Assembly (NCBI GenBank): GCA_030603665.1
Contig: JAUVXJ010000001.1
Coordinates: 436,118 to 500,117, forward strand
Length of the DNA: 64,000 nucleotides
Origin: Chloroflexota bacterium
GTDB taxonomy: Bacteria > Chloroflexota > Anaerolineae > UBA7937 > B3-Chlor
Direction: 5' to 3'
This document shows positions 16,739-24,992 of this stretch, piece by piece; the stretch's first letter is position 1; the number at the start of each line of letters is the position of its first letter. Position numbers and translations under genes: made by a program. The notes under the pieces are model-generated. The model did no database searches and had not been told where the DNA came from. It saw only the letters and a list, made by a program, of their open reading frames with translations.

Positions 16739-18160
16739 CTACCGTTCCCTTTCGACTTCCGTCAGACACTCGTCAATGATGATCAGGGCGCGCTCCATCT
16801 CTTCTTGCGTGATTATCAGCGGTGGCGTCAGGGTGAGGATGTTTCCCATGGTTACCTTGAAACTCAGTCCTTTGCTAAGGGCGCAATACATGACTTGCTC
16901 TGCCTCATCGGTCGCCCGTTGCTTCGTCTTGCGATCAGTCACCAACTCTATTCCTAGCAATAGGCCGAGTCCGCGCACGTCCCCAATCAGGGGATGTCGT
17001 CGTTTCATATCTTCCATGCGCCCGAGTGCGAACTCGCCCATCTGCCGAGCGTGCTCCGCCAACCCGTGCCGCTCGACATAGTCGATGGTCGCCAAAGCTG
17101 CCGCGCAGGCAACCGGGTTCTTTTCATGGGTGTAGTGGCCCAGCGCGCTGTCACCCGCGAATTCGAGATCCTCACTGGCGACGACGGCCGCCAGCGGGAC
17201 AATACCTCCACCCAGACCCTTGCCCAGGACCAGAATGTCAGGCACCACGCCGAAATTATCACAAGTGAACATCGTGCCGGTGCGACCCAGCGCGTGGGGG
17301 ATTTCGTCAAAGACTAGAAGGGTGCCATGCCGATCGCAGGCGCGCCGGATTCGACGCCAGTATTCAGCGCGCGGCACATGCGGCGTGCTGCGGACCGGCT
17401 CGGCGATGACGGCGGCAACGTCTCCTTCCTTTTCGAGAACATATTCCACATACCGCGCACACTTGAGGTCGCATCCACCGCGCTCCCCGCAATCCCACAG
17501 GCAGCGGTACTCGTCAGGTGGGGGAGCATGCTCTGTGCCGGGAAGTAGAGGACCGATGCGATGCCGGAAGAGCGCCTCCCCACCGATCGAAATGGCATCC
17601 AGCGACGCGCCGTGGAAAGAGTCCCACATAGAGATCGTCTTGTGTCGGCCGGTGGCCACCCGCGCCAACTTGAGCGCCATGCTCACCGCGTCAGTCCCTC
17701 CAGGGCACAGCAGCACTTTGTTCAGGTTGCCGGGAGCGATCTCGACCAGCTTCCTGGCCAGGTCCACAGCGACCCGGTTGGTGTAGCGCCGGGTGCAGAA
17801 CGAGAGAGCATCCAGCTGGGCTTTGACAGCCACGATGACCTCCGGGTTTCCAAAGCCGACCTGGTGGACGTTGTTGCCGTGAAAATCCATGTAGCGCCGC
17901 CCTTGCACGTCCTCAATATAGATGCCCTGGCATGCTCGAAGGACGTTAAGGCAAGGTGTGGACAACGACTGGTGCACAAAATGCCGCGAGTCTTCCTCAA
18001 GGAGTGCACGCGTTTTGTCATCCAGTTGCGTTGCCTGCCATTCGCTGCGCCGCCGCGAGAGATTGATATCCCCTTCGGACAATTGGTAGGCTGAACCGGC
18101 CCCATCAGTACCCATACTCACCTCGCTCCCCCTGCGGGTCGCCCCGCCCGGGTTCGTCAT
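16739..18160 (-). CDS. Class-III PLP enzyme, PbfA-like (phosphonate-linked ammonia-lyase or transaminase)
   Basis: 473 residues, fold-type I class III. D285 (VFDEIPHALGRTG) and the Schiff-base K314 (LVLGKGLGGG) are in place. It sits 24 bases downstream of phnX. A class-III protein in this position is known for PbfA, which turns (R)-1-hydroxy-2-aminoethylphosphonate into phosphonoacetaldehyde, the PhnX substrate. This fits better than the class-V PhnW, which is absent. A Cys-rich loop CLWDCGERGGCDLKC (220-234) could bind a metal. ATG 18160 lies within the 42-bp repeat; an alternative start is MGTDGAGS, 15 codons on. The alternative identity is a general omega-aminotransferase. The first ~40 residues are polar and poorly conserved-looking. 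Confidence 0.82.
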   Translation of the reverse strand: MTNPGGATRRGSEVSMGTDGAGSAYQLSEGDINLSRRRSEWQATQLDDKTRALLEEDSRHFVHQSLSTPCLNVLRACQGIYIEDVQGRRYMDFHGNNVHQVGFGNPEVIVAVKAQLDALSFCTRRYTNRVAVDLARKLVEIAPGNLNKVLLCPGGTDAVSMALKLARVATGRHKTISMWDSFHGASLDAISIGGEALFRHRIGPLLPGTEHAPPPDEYRCLWDCGERGGCDLKCARYVEYVLEKEGDVAAVIAEPVRSTPHVPRAEYWRRIRRACDRHGTLLVFDEIPHALGRTGTMFTCDNFGVVPDILVLGKGLGGGIVPLAAVVASEDLEFAGDSALGHYTHEKNPVACAAALATIDYVERHGLAEHARQMGEFALGRMEDMKRRHPLIGDVRGLGLLLGIELVTDRKTKQRATDEAEQVMYCALSKGLSFKVTMGNILTLTPPLIITQEEMERALIIIDECLTEVERER

Positions 18161-18201
18161 TTATGGCCGACCAACCGTGGCCAGTTATGGGCGCTCGCCG
18201 C
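18160..18201. repeat. 42-bp direct repeat, upstream copy
   Basis: Same 42 bases as 16615-16656. It includes the last codons and stop of phnX and the start codon of the PLP gene, so it is the likely parent copy. Confidence 0.9.
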
Positions 18202-19015
18202 ACGCCAGGCGCGCGTTGATGTCCTCGATCACGGACGGAACTTCGGAAATGCCATCCACCACATAGTGAGCGCCGCTCTTGGCCAGACCATCCCGGGCCT
18301 TGGCCAGTCGCCTGTCCAAATCCCCTGAATCTAGTGCCTCAATCTCTTCCAGATTCAGGCCGACCTCGTTGCCAGTCATGGCCAGGCCGACGGTCCACGT
18401 GCCGGCGTTGAGCCCCTCACCGATGCCGGGTTTGGTATCATCCACCTTGACCACAGCCTCCGGCGGATACACGCGGGTATTCATCATGTTCTGCACCACC
18501 ATCCAGGGCTCAGGACGCCCGGCGGGCACCTCTGTGGCGCAAACACTGCTGTCCGGCACATAACCTCGCTTGGCCGCCTCTACCTTGAGGAGTTCCATCG
18601 CCTCGGCAAAGTATCCGGTGCTAGAGCCGACGAGGATGCCCCCCTCACGCAGCGCGGCGACGGCCTGAAGCGTGCCGGGGATCAAGTCCGCATAGTCAGC
18701 CAGGCACTGCAACTGCAGGGGCTGAAAGTCGGCGAACATGGCATCTACATCCCCTTCGCTAGCCGCTCGGCCATGCGCCTTCTGCCACAAGGGGGCCACA
18801 TCGTCGAACTGGGAGATAGCCTTGATATGATCGCGCTTGTGCAAGCCCATCGGGCGCCTTGCCTGCTCCATGGTGATCTCTACACCCTGCCGTTTGTAAA
18901 CCTCTACAAAGACCACTGCCGGTGCGTAGCATCCATAGTCCAAAGTCGTACCAGCCCAGTCAAGGATCACAAGCTTGACCCGTCCCCTATACGAGCGACG
19001 ATATACGAATTCCAT
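18185..19015 (-). CDS. phnX: Phosphonoacetaldehyde hydrolase (phosphonatase)
   Basis: 276 residues, the normal length. HAD motif I reads ILDWAGTTLDYG with nucleophile D19 and the PhnX-specific A21 in place of the second Asp. The Schiff-base lysine is K60 in RPMGLHKRDHI, unique to phosphonatases among HAD enzymes. GSSTGY and KVDDTKPGIGEG give motifs II and IV. It cleaves phosphonoacetaldehyde to acetaldehyde and phosphate in the cytoplasm. Start ATG 19015 has GAGAAGGAGAT seven bases upstream; the frame continues to 19189 but without ribosome site. Cotranscribed with the PLP enzyme that would make its substrate. The acetaldehyde formed could in principle be used by the AOR-family enzyme, though that is only a guess. 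Confidence 0.93.
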   Translation of the reverse strand: MEFVYRRSYRGRVKLVILDWAGTTLDYGCYAPAVVFVEVYKRQGVEITMEQARRPMGLHKRDHIKAISQFDDVAPLWQKAHGRAASEGDVDAMFADFQPLQLQCLADYADLIPGTLQAVAALREGGILVGSSTGYFAEAMELLKVEAAKRGYVPDSSVCATEVPAGRPEPWMVVQNMMNTRVYPPEAVVKVDDTKPGIGEGLNAGTWTVGLAMTGNEVGLNLEEIEALDSGDLDRRLAKARDGLAKSGAHYVVDGISEVPSVIEDINARLACGERP

Positions 19016-19163
19016 GTTTGATCTCCTTCTCAAAGTTGTGGCCGGCGAGTCAGCTGAGCCGCAAGCAGGCTTCAGACAAGAGATCGAAAGGCCGGTATGA
19101 GCGACGACCGATTCTCGGGCGTAACGGTCCCGGAGCACTCCGCGAGGCAAGACTTCTGACGTC

Positions 19164-19487
19164 TTAGCGAAGCATGCGAAGGCAGGCAAGCACGGTCCCT
19201 TCCGCGCCGCACGGCTTCTTCAGGAGATCTGTGACAAGCTTGTAGATGCAGACATCATCCCGCCAGGACCGGGCTGTTCCCCTCTGACTGACCTCAACCC
19301 CAGGACCCCTCGCATCCCACCGACTTCGGCGTGCCTCTACACATAGCCCGCTTCGTGCGAGAAGTACTCTGGCAGCTCTACTTGCAGGAAACCTTGGCGC
19401 CAGCACCAGAGCGGGAGTGTCCGGCGCGGGGGCCAGCACCATCAGGCAAACCACACTCACCATCAGTAAGAGCCATCTCAGCCTCAT
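19164..19487 (-). CDS. Short ORF with signal-peptide-like start, probable gene remnant
   Basis: 107 codons. The first 25 residues (MRLRWLLLMVSVVCLMVLAP) look like a Sec signal peptide, but the rest is Arg-rich, low in structure and matches nothing I know. A good promoter lies about 60 bases upstream and phnX follows 150 bases downstream. A plausible reading is that a secreted solute-binding protein was deleted after its signal peptide and the promoter now serves phnX. GGCGGAGA sits close to the ATG. Confidence 0.3.
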   Translation of the reverse strand: MRLRWLLLMVSVVCLMVLAPAPDTPALVLAPRFPASRAARVLLARSGLCVEARRSRWDARGPGVEVSQRGTARSWRDDVCIYKLVTDLLKKPCGAEGTVLACLRMLR

Positions 19488-19544
19488 TCTCCGCCCCCTT
19501 TCGCCAGCGTGCTATGGTCAACCATCTTGGCAACGGCATGACAC

Positions 19545-19573
19545 ATTCTAGCACAGCGCGGGCTGCCTGACAA
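19545..19573 (-). promoter_or_regulatory. Sigma70-like promoter ahead of the phnX pair
   Basis: TTGTCA (19573-19568), 17-base spacer, TAGAAT (19550-19545), preceded by TGC. It reads toward the short ORF, phnX and the PLP gene. Confidence 0.6.
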
Positions 19574-19726
19574 CTCCAGCTGGGAGTCTCCTGCGGATTC
19601 ACCGACCGTTCTCAACGATTCCCAAGTCACTCCAAGGCGGAGGTGGCAACGACCATTCTTCTACCGTCCTCACGGCACACTCCCCTGCTCAAAGCTAGCT
19701 TCCGTGCCGCATCTGGGCAAGTGGAC

Positions 19727-19755
19727 TTGCCCCCAGTCCCACCGAGTGGTATCAT
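19727..19755 (+). promoter_or_regulatory. Candidate promoter of panB
   Basis: TTGCCC (19727-19732), 17-base spacer, TATCAT (19750-19755). The -35 has two mismatches, and it is the only reasonable candidate before panB. Confidence 0.4.
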
Positions 19756-19882
19756 GGTGAAAGACCCAGCCGTTGCCAGGACCAGCTGCTCGGAGAGAGG
19801 GAGTGGCGCCGGCAGCCGACTAGCCTCAGCCACGGCGCCTGAGTTCGGTATTAGGATGGAGACTAGAGAGGAAGAACAGCAG

Positions 19883-20734
19883 ATGAGCGAGAGAACGAAG
19901 GTGACTGTACCTCAACTATGGGAGATGAAGAAGAGCGGCCAGAAGATATCGATGATCACCGCCTACGACTACCCTACCGGAGTTTGGGCCGAGAGGGCGG
20001 CTATCGACATCCTCCTGGTGGGCGACTCCATGGCCATGACCGTGCTGGGGCACTCGACCACTCTGCCGGCCACCATGGAGGAGATGATCGCCCACAGCCA
20101 GGCGGTGATGAGGGGCAACGACACCTCCTTCGTCCTGGGGGACATGCCCTACATGTCCTACCAACCTTCGGTTGAGCTAGCGGTCCAGAACGCAGGGCGA
20201 TTCATGAGCGAGGGCGGATGCGATGGCATCAAGCTAGAGGGAGGGGTGCCCATGGCCGATAGGGTGCAGGCCATTGTCAATGCGGGCATCCCGGTCATGG
20301 GTCACCTGGGGCTTACCCCCCAGAGCATGTCCATGTTGGGCGGCTTCAAGGCCCAGGGTAAGGACGCCCAAATGGCCAAGAAGATCGTGGACGACGCCAA
20401 GGTGTTAGAGGAGGCGGGAGCCTTCTCCATTCTTCTGGAGGCGGTTCCCTCCAAGGTCAGCAAACTGGTCACGGAGAGGGCGGAGATACCCATCATTAGC
20501 ATCGGTGCCGGGCCAGACTGCGACGGTCAGGTCCTGATCTTCCACGACATGTTTGGGCTCTACCCAGCTTTCACCCCTAAGTTCGCCAAGCAGTACGCGG
20601 ACCTTGGTGAGGTGATAGTCCAAGGTCTCAAGCGGTATGCGGATGAAGTGCGAGGGGGAGCATTCCCAGAGCCCAAACATTGCTTCACCATCTCTGACGA
20701 GCAGTATGAAGAGCTCATGTCCATCCTGGAGTAG
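19883..20734 (+). CDS. panB: 3-methyl-2-oxobutanoate hydroxymethyltransferase
   Basis: 283 residues. Metal ligands of the KPHMT family are present: D48 (LLVGDSMAM), D87 (LGDMPYMSYQ) and E119 (IKLEGG), as is the catalytic Glu in ILLEAVPS. It transfers a hydroxymethyl group from methylene-THF to 2-oxoisovalerate, giving ketopantoate for pantothenate and CoA. ATG 19883 is preferred since MSERTKVTVPQLWEMK is the usual N-terminus; GAGAGGAAG is upstream. An in-frame start at 19856 or 19643 is possible but adds non-conserved residues. It is the only plus-strand gene among minus-strand neighbours and no panC or panD is nearby, so the other pantothenate genes must lie elsewhere. Confidence 0.95.
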   Translation: MSERTKVTVPQLWEMKKSGQKISMITAYDYPTGVWAERAAIDILLVGDSMAMTVLGHSTTLPATMEEMIAHSQAVMRGNDTSFVLGDMPYMSYQPSVELAVQNAGRFMSEGGCDGIKLEGGVPMADRVQAIVNAGIPVMGHLGLTPQSMSMLGGFKAQGKDAQMAKKIVDDAKVLEEAGAFSILLEAVPSKVSKLVTERAEIPIISIGAGPDCDGQVLIFHDMFGLYPAFTPKFAKQYADLGEVIVQGLKRYADEVRGGAFPEPKHCFTISDEQYEELMSILE

Positions 20735-20823
20735 AACCCAGGAGAAGCATGAGGGACTCAACCTTCGAACCGGGACTCCGCTGAAGACTAGGCGGATGAA
20801 TGTGTGGCCTTTGGCGCGGTTCG

Positions 20824-21897
20824 CTACGAGGGCTCCCAGCTATCCCGCAGGACCCGAAACCAGTTCCGGTAGGCGATCTTCTCCAGGGAATTGTCGTCGT
20901 ATCCCCCCTCCTGCAGAGCTTGGATCAGCTTGGGCAGCTGGGCTGCGTCAGCCAACTCACGGGGCATTGTCGCTCCATCGAAATCGGATCCGAGAGCTAC
21001 GTGATCCACACCGATTCTCTTGGCCACATAGTCGATGTGACGCACCAGCCCGCTGAGCGGAATGTCGCCCTCTCGCTCCCCGTCGGGTCTGGTCATCCCG
21101 GGGGCGAAGATGATGCCGAACAACCCGTTTGACTCACCAACCGCATCGATCTGGTCATCCGTGAGGTTCCGCGTTGACGCACAGATGGCATGTACCCCGG
21201 CATGGCTGACCACAAGGGGGGCATCGGATAGCTCCGCCACATCCCAGAAACCCCTCTCGTTCATGTGAGCCAGGTCGATCATGATCCCCAACCGGTTGCA
21301 CTCTTGAACCAGCCGTTTCCCTACCTCGGTCAGCCCAGGACCCGTATCTGGAGAGTGTGGAAAGCGGAAGGGCACCCCGTGGCCGAAGACGTTGGGCCGG
21401 CTCCAAACGAAACCCAAGGACCGCAGACCTCTCTCGTGGTAGGCCTCCAGATTACTGAGATCTTCAGTGATCGGCGCCGCGCCTTCGAAGTGCAGGATGA
21501 CGCTGAAGACACCATCCTGCAGGTTGCGATCCAAGTCCTGATAAGCGCGAACGACGGACATCTTCCCGTCAGCCTGCTCTTCGAGATGATACAGGAAATC
21601 GATCACCTCCCCGGTGAACTTCTCTGAGTACTCGTGGGCGACACGGCTGCGCTCCTGGAGCTCATACCCATCGTCGGTCTCCGTCAGCCCGTAATGGCGA
21701 TCCCGCTCCGGTGAGCCTTCCGGCGGCGGCGTGAAAACGGCGAAGATGCCGCCGATCAGACCGCCCTCCCCCGCTCGTGGCAGGTCAAGATGGCCCTTCT
21801 CAGTTCTTTCCAGGAATGATCTGTCTCCCCCTTCCTCCGGCGCATATAGATCCGTCAGCGTATCGTTGTGTCCGTCGAAGATCGGGACTTGAGTCAT
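20824..21897 (-). CDS. Membrane-dipeptidase family (M19) zinc peptidase
   Basis: 357 residues. Zinc ligands of renal-dipeptidase-like enzymes are seen: FDGHNDTL (H, D), the bridging Glu in LHFEGAAP, H in IDLAHMN, H in VVSHAGVHAIC and D in LGSDFDGA. It hydrolyses dipeptides, often with tolerance for D-residues. There is no signal peptide, so it is cytoplasmic as usual for bacterial members. ATG 21897 has GGAGGGAGGA upstream and is preferred to 21939. It ends a three-gene minus-strand run (M29-like, nitrilase, dipeptidase) that suggests breakdown of peptides or N-acyl/N-carbamoyl amino acids. Confidence 0.92.
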   Translation of the reverse strand: MTQVPIFDGHNDTLTDLYAPEEGGDRSFLERTEKGHLDLPRAGEGGLIGGIFAVFTPPPEGSPERDRHYGLTETDDGYELQERSRVAHEYSEKFTGEVIDFLYHLEEQADGKMSVVRAYQDLDRNLQDGVFSVILHFEGAAPITEDLSNLEAYHERGLRSLGFVWSRPNVFGHGVPFRFPHSPDTGPGLTEVGKRLVQECNRLGIMIDLAHMNERGFWDVAELSDAPLVVSHAGVHAICASTRNLTDDQIDAVGESNGLFGIIFAPGMTRPDGEREGDIPLSGLVRHIDYVAKRIGVDHVALGSDFDGATMPRELADAAQLPKLIQALQEGGYDDNSLEKIAYRNWFRVLRDSWEPS

Positions 21898-21935
21898 GTC
21901 CTCCCTCCATGGAAGAGCGCATAGCGCCTTGCTAT

Positions 21936-22757
21936 TCACACTCCGATATCAGTCGAACCCAGAGTGCAGAATTCCGACCTTCTGAGCTTCAGGTATGGTC
22001 TTGCCTCCCTCCTCTCCTGTATGAGCTTGTAGTCGACCTCGGCGTACAGGATCTGTTCAGTATCATCGGCTCTGCCCACCACGTCCCCGTTTGGATCGAC
22101 GACCACAGACTGCCCGTAGAAGTCCATCTCTTGCTCGAGCCCCACGCGATTACACATCGCAATGAACAGGCCGCTTTGCATGGCAGCCACTCTCAGCTCC
22201 CATTCGAAGAGCTCGAGGGGCTCGCCCTTCACATTCGCCGTTGGAATGACAATGAGCTGGGCGCCCTGCAAGGCACAGGACCGCAAACTCTCAGGGTAGT
22301 GTCGATCGAAACAGATGACCACACCGACGCGTCCTGCCGACGTGTGGTAGACCTGGAATCCGGAATCTGATGGCGTGTAGTAGTCTTGTTCATAGAAGCA
22401 GGGGGCCTGCACGATGTGGACCATCTTGGAGATCCCCAAGATGCTGCCATCGGCATCAACGACCGGAGACGCATCGTCTCTGCTCCCATCCTGTTCCAGA
22501 TACAGATTGGGTACCGCGACCAGGCCCAGGTCTCGGCAGGCCTGCTGCATGGCCCTCATCACCGCATGGTCGATCTTCATGGCGTACCTCGACGCGTCAC
22601 TACCAAGGCCCTGAGGGAAGAAGGGGCTGAACTGAATCTCGGGGAAACAGACGAGCTCCGCACCGTTGTTCGCGGCCTCTCTCATTCTACCGAGGGATTT
22701 GTCCAGGTTCGCCTCGGGACTCTCCTCCATGCTCATTTGGATGAGGGCGATTCTCAT
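21936..22757 (-). CDS. Carbon-nitrogen hydrolase (nitrilase superfamily amidase)
   Basis: 273 residues with the Glu-Lys-Cys triad: E in LVCFPEIQF, K in GISKMVHIV, C in GVVICFDRHYPESLR. The arrangement resembles N-carbamoylputrescine amidase and beta-ureidopropionase relatives, so an N-carbamoyl amine or acid is a fair guess. Start ATG 22757 follows GAGGAGGCGGGAG. It lies 38 bases upstream of the dipeptidase and 52 bases downstream of the M29-like gene, all in one direction. Cytoplasmic. Confidence 0.9.
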   Translation of the reverse strand: MRIALIQMSMEESPEANLDKSLGRMREAANNGAELVCFPEIQFSPFFPQGLGSDASRYAMKIDHAVMRAMQQACRDLGLVAVPNLYLEQDGSRDDASPVVDADGSILGISKMVHIVQAPCFYEQDYYTPSDSGFQVYHTSAGRVGVVICFDRHYPESLRSCALQGAQLIVIPTANVKGEPLELFEWELRVAAMQSGLFIAMCNRVGLEQEMDFYGQSVVVDPNGDVVGRADDTEQILYAEVDYKLIQERREARPYLKLRRSEFCTLGSTDIGV

Positions 22758-22809
22758 CTCCCGCCTCCTCAGTTGTGCCATCGGCCGCCAACCCTGGCGA
22801 GAGGGGAAG

Positions 22810-23802
22810 CTACCTGCCCATGTCTTCGAAGCCTAGCTCAGGGTTGAGCTGGCCACCACCACTCATGGGCTTTCCGTCGAGATACACCGTCGGCGTCGCC
22901 AGCATGACGTCCATGTGATAGGGGCACACTTCATAATCGCCAAAGCCAAAGTCAATGGCGGCCACCTTCCGCTCATCCTCGATCATGTTCCCGGAGATGC
23001 CTGCCTGAGGGTTGACGCCTATGCTGACGTGCCACATCTTGTAGACCCTGTCGTCGTTGCGAGTAGCAAGCCATTCTCGCAAAACATCGGCTTCCATACC
23101 CCCGTCAACGGAGGTGATCACGCCATTCTCGATGGTGAGCGAGTACGGTGTATGTACAAGCCCCTGCACACTGTCGCTGGCATCTACCACGATCGTGCCG
23201 TTGACCGTGTCTTCCATGGAGAGAAGAGTGACCTGTGTGCCAGGAAAGAAGTCCATCTGACCGTCCTCAGCCAGCACGCCATTGTCGAGCAGGCTCTTCA
23301 GCGGCGCGATCCGAAAGCTCACGTCGGTTCCCTCAGGTGAGGTGATGCGGCAGACATCAGTCTGGTCCCATAACCTTACCACCAGCTCCCCATTCCGATT
23401 CATGGCCTCGACGTCAACATCCATCAAAGCACGAATCACATACTCTTCTATGCCTTTCTCGTTTATGCCTGGCGAGGCCAGGATCCGCGTTCCCGTCTTC
23501 ATGGCCTCGACGGTCGCCGGAGCGCGAGTGATACCCCCACACAGCGCCAGTATCAGCCTGCTGGCGCGGATCGCATCCGACAGGATCGGCCCAGGAGTGC
23601 TGGCTACGCCGTGCGGAAGCCGCTGCTTGATCATCAATTGTGTGTCAGCGCCGGCTCGTAACCCAGCCGCCAGACATGCTTGCGCCAGGTCCATGTCGTT
23701 GCTCGTGTCCACAATGATCAGCAAGGGATCACCGGGCTCTGGCCGCACCAGGCTTGTGATCACCTTGTCGGCAAATTCGGTCCAGTACAGGCTTGAACTC
23801 AT
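22810..23802 (-). CDS. M29-like metalloprotein (aminopeptidase T / 2,5-dihydroxypyridine dioxygenase family)
   Basis: 330 residues. The C-terminal metal-binding layout of the M29/NicX family is recognisable: HVSIGVNPQAGISGNMIEDERK, then IDFGFGDYEVCPYHMDVML. The N-terminal part (PGDPLLIIVDTSND) matches the family Rossmann-like domain. M29 members are leucyl aminopeptidases; the close relative NicX opens 2,5-dihydroxypyridine. The protein is shorter than most M29 peptidases (about 370-410), which leaves both options open. ATG 23802 has AAGGAGGACGAC upstream. First gene of the run with the amidase and dipeptidase; the amidase and NicX-like pairing could also suggest N-heterocycle breakdown. Confidence 0.75.
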   Translation of the reverse strand: MSSSLYWTEFADKVITSLVRPEPGDPLLIIVDTSNDMDLAQACLAAGLRAGADTQLMIKQRLPHGVASTPGPILSDAIRASRLILALCGGITRAPATVEAMKTGTRILASPGINEKGIEEYVIRALMDVDVEAMNRNGELVVRLWDQTDVCRITSPEGTDVSFRIAPLKSLLDNGVLAEDGQMDFFPGTQVTLLSMEDTVNGTIVVDASDSVQGLVHTPYSLTIENGVITSVDGGMEADVLREWLATRNDDRVYKMWHVSIGVNPQAGISGNMIEDERKVAAIDFGFGDYEVCPYHMDVMLATPTVYLDGKPMSGGGQLNPELGFEDMGR

Positions 23803-23883
23803 GTCGTCCTCCTTGTTATGCAGACTACAACTTCGCGATAATCAGCAATTCTGAGGGACGGCGCCCACCCCCCCGACCAGCCA

Positions 23884-23892
23884 AGTATAGCA
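23884..23892 (-). promoter_or_regulatory. Extended -10 promoter candidate for the M29-amidase-dipeptidase run
   Basis: Minus-strand TGCTATACT, about 85 bases before the start codon. No good -35 is seen; the TGC extension is shared with the two Lrp promoters. Confidence 0.35.
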
Positions 23893-24482
23893 CGTCACGG
23901 CGGATAAGACAGGCACAGGTCGGCGCTGAGCTCCGTTTGCGTCCGAGAGACAAGAACCCTCGTGACGGCGAGTCAATGCCTTGGCCTGGCGAACCGCTTT
24001 CTCGAGGGCCCCGATCCGAGAACCGAGGCTCACATGCCCCACTGACGGCTGCACGAGGGAATGGTTCTCCCATTGGGTGGTTTGTACAGGGGCCAGCAAG
24101 CACATGTTGGGCTCCAGGCCGGAGTGCCAGACACTCCGCCCAGCTCCGTGTCCACCTGCGGAATGGATAGTGGGGCTAGCGCAGTCATCGCCTTTGACCA
24201 TGGGCAGTGTCCACGCTCAGGACAAGAACCGCGGATTTCTGACGGGAGAAGGCAGTAGCGACAAAGACGCGCTACACGTTGTGTAGGATCCAGGCTGCTG
24301 CACGTAACACCCCAGGCGCGGTTCGTCACAGGAAGGACCACACCGGGCGGCCCGTGCGAACATCCTGACACACACTGACGCAGATTCGAGCCCAACGGAG
24401 AGCCTCGATTGACGACCCCGCTGTACCGCGATATCGAATTGGCTCGATATCGAGCCTCGGAGGTCAGAGCATCTTGTCCGCG
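23893..24482. other. About 590 bases without a supportable gene
   Basis: Short frames on both strands lack ribosome sites and motifs. A pair of CGATATCG palindromes separated by AATTGGCT lies near 24429-24452. Nothing else stands out. Confidence 0.45.
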
Positions 24483-24818
24483 TTACCCTTCCCCTAACGA
24501 CTCTAGCAACCGCCCGGCCAACCACAAATCGTAGAGCCACATATTCTGCTTTCTGCCAGTGGTGCGGTCAACCACCATCCCCTCCGGCCCGGCCTGCAGC
24601 TCCATGCCCACCCAATGCTTGGCTTTGCGCAACTCCTTCAAACTCTCTGTAACGGCTTTGGGGGCGCCTTCCGCTGCAACGAGCTTCCCCTCACTGCTCT
24701 CTACAATGAAGCGTGGGACGCGCGCGCTCACCATCGCGTAGTACTTCCTACCGTCGATCACAACCTGGACCGGCCTGTCATGTCGAGTGCCCTCCAATAA
24801 CGACGCTCTGCCAACCAC
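24483..24818 (-). CDS. Small conserved-looking hypothetical protein
   Basis: 111 residues, not recognised. The sequence (RPVQVVIDGRKYYAMVSARVPRFIV, KHWVGMELQAGPEGMVVDRTTGRKQN) reads like a soluble alpha/beta protein with normal composition. It has a GTG start, with only a weak GGGG upstream. It is divergent from the Lrp regulator 2, with a 175-base gap holding the operator and promoter of the latter. No function proposed. Confidence 0.45.
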   Translation of the reverse strand: MVGRASLLEGTRHDRPVQVVIDGRKYYAMVSARVPRFIVESSEGKLVAAEGAPKAVTESLKELRKAKHWVGMELQAGPEGMVVDRTTGRKQNMWLYDLWLAGRLLESLGEG

Positions 24819-24898
24819 CGCGCCCCAAGATCATACCACCAATCCTCGTCTCGGCATCCGACCCGCATCCTCGTACTGTGGCTTCTTCGGTCATCTAT

Positions 24899-24911
24899 TT
24901 CCGAGTCGGAA
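24899..24911. promoter_or_regulatory. Palindromic operator candidate upstream of Lrp regulator 2
   Basis: TTCCGA-G-TCGGAA, a perfect 13-base palindrome 17 bases before the -35 box. It recurs with identical spacing at 31844-31856 before the second mttB homologue. Confidence 0.6.
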
Positions 24912-24928
24912 CACTTTGGCGCTAGGAC

Positions 24929-24957
24929 TTGACATTTGGGAAGGGTTCTGCTATGAT
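24929..24957 (+). promoter_or_regulatory. Sigma70-like promoter of Lrp regulator 2
   Basis: TTGACA (24929-24934), 17-base spacer, TATGAT (24952-24957) with TGC before the -10. The expected leader is about 30 bases. Confidence 0.8.
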
Positions 24958-24992
24958 GTGTGCAGGTGTGGAACTACCGAGAGGAGCCGGGA

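Noticed and set aside
24429..24452. Paired CGATATCG palindromes as an operator
   Set aside because: They lie in a gap without an oriented promoter, and short restriction-site-like palindromes are expected by chance.
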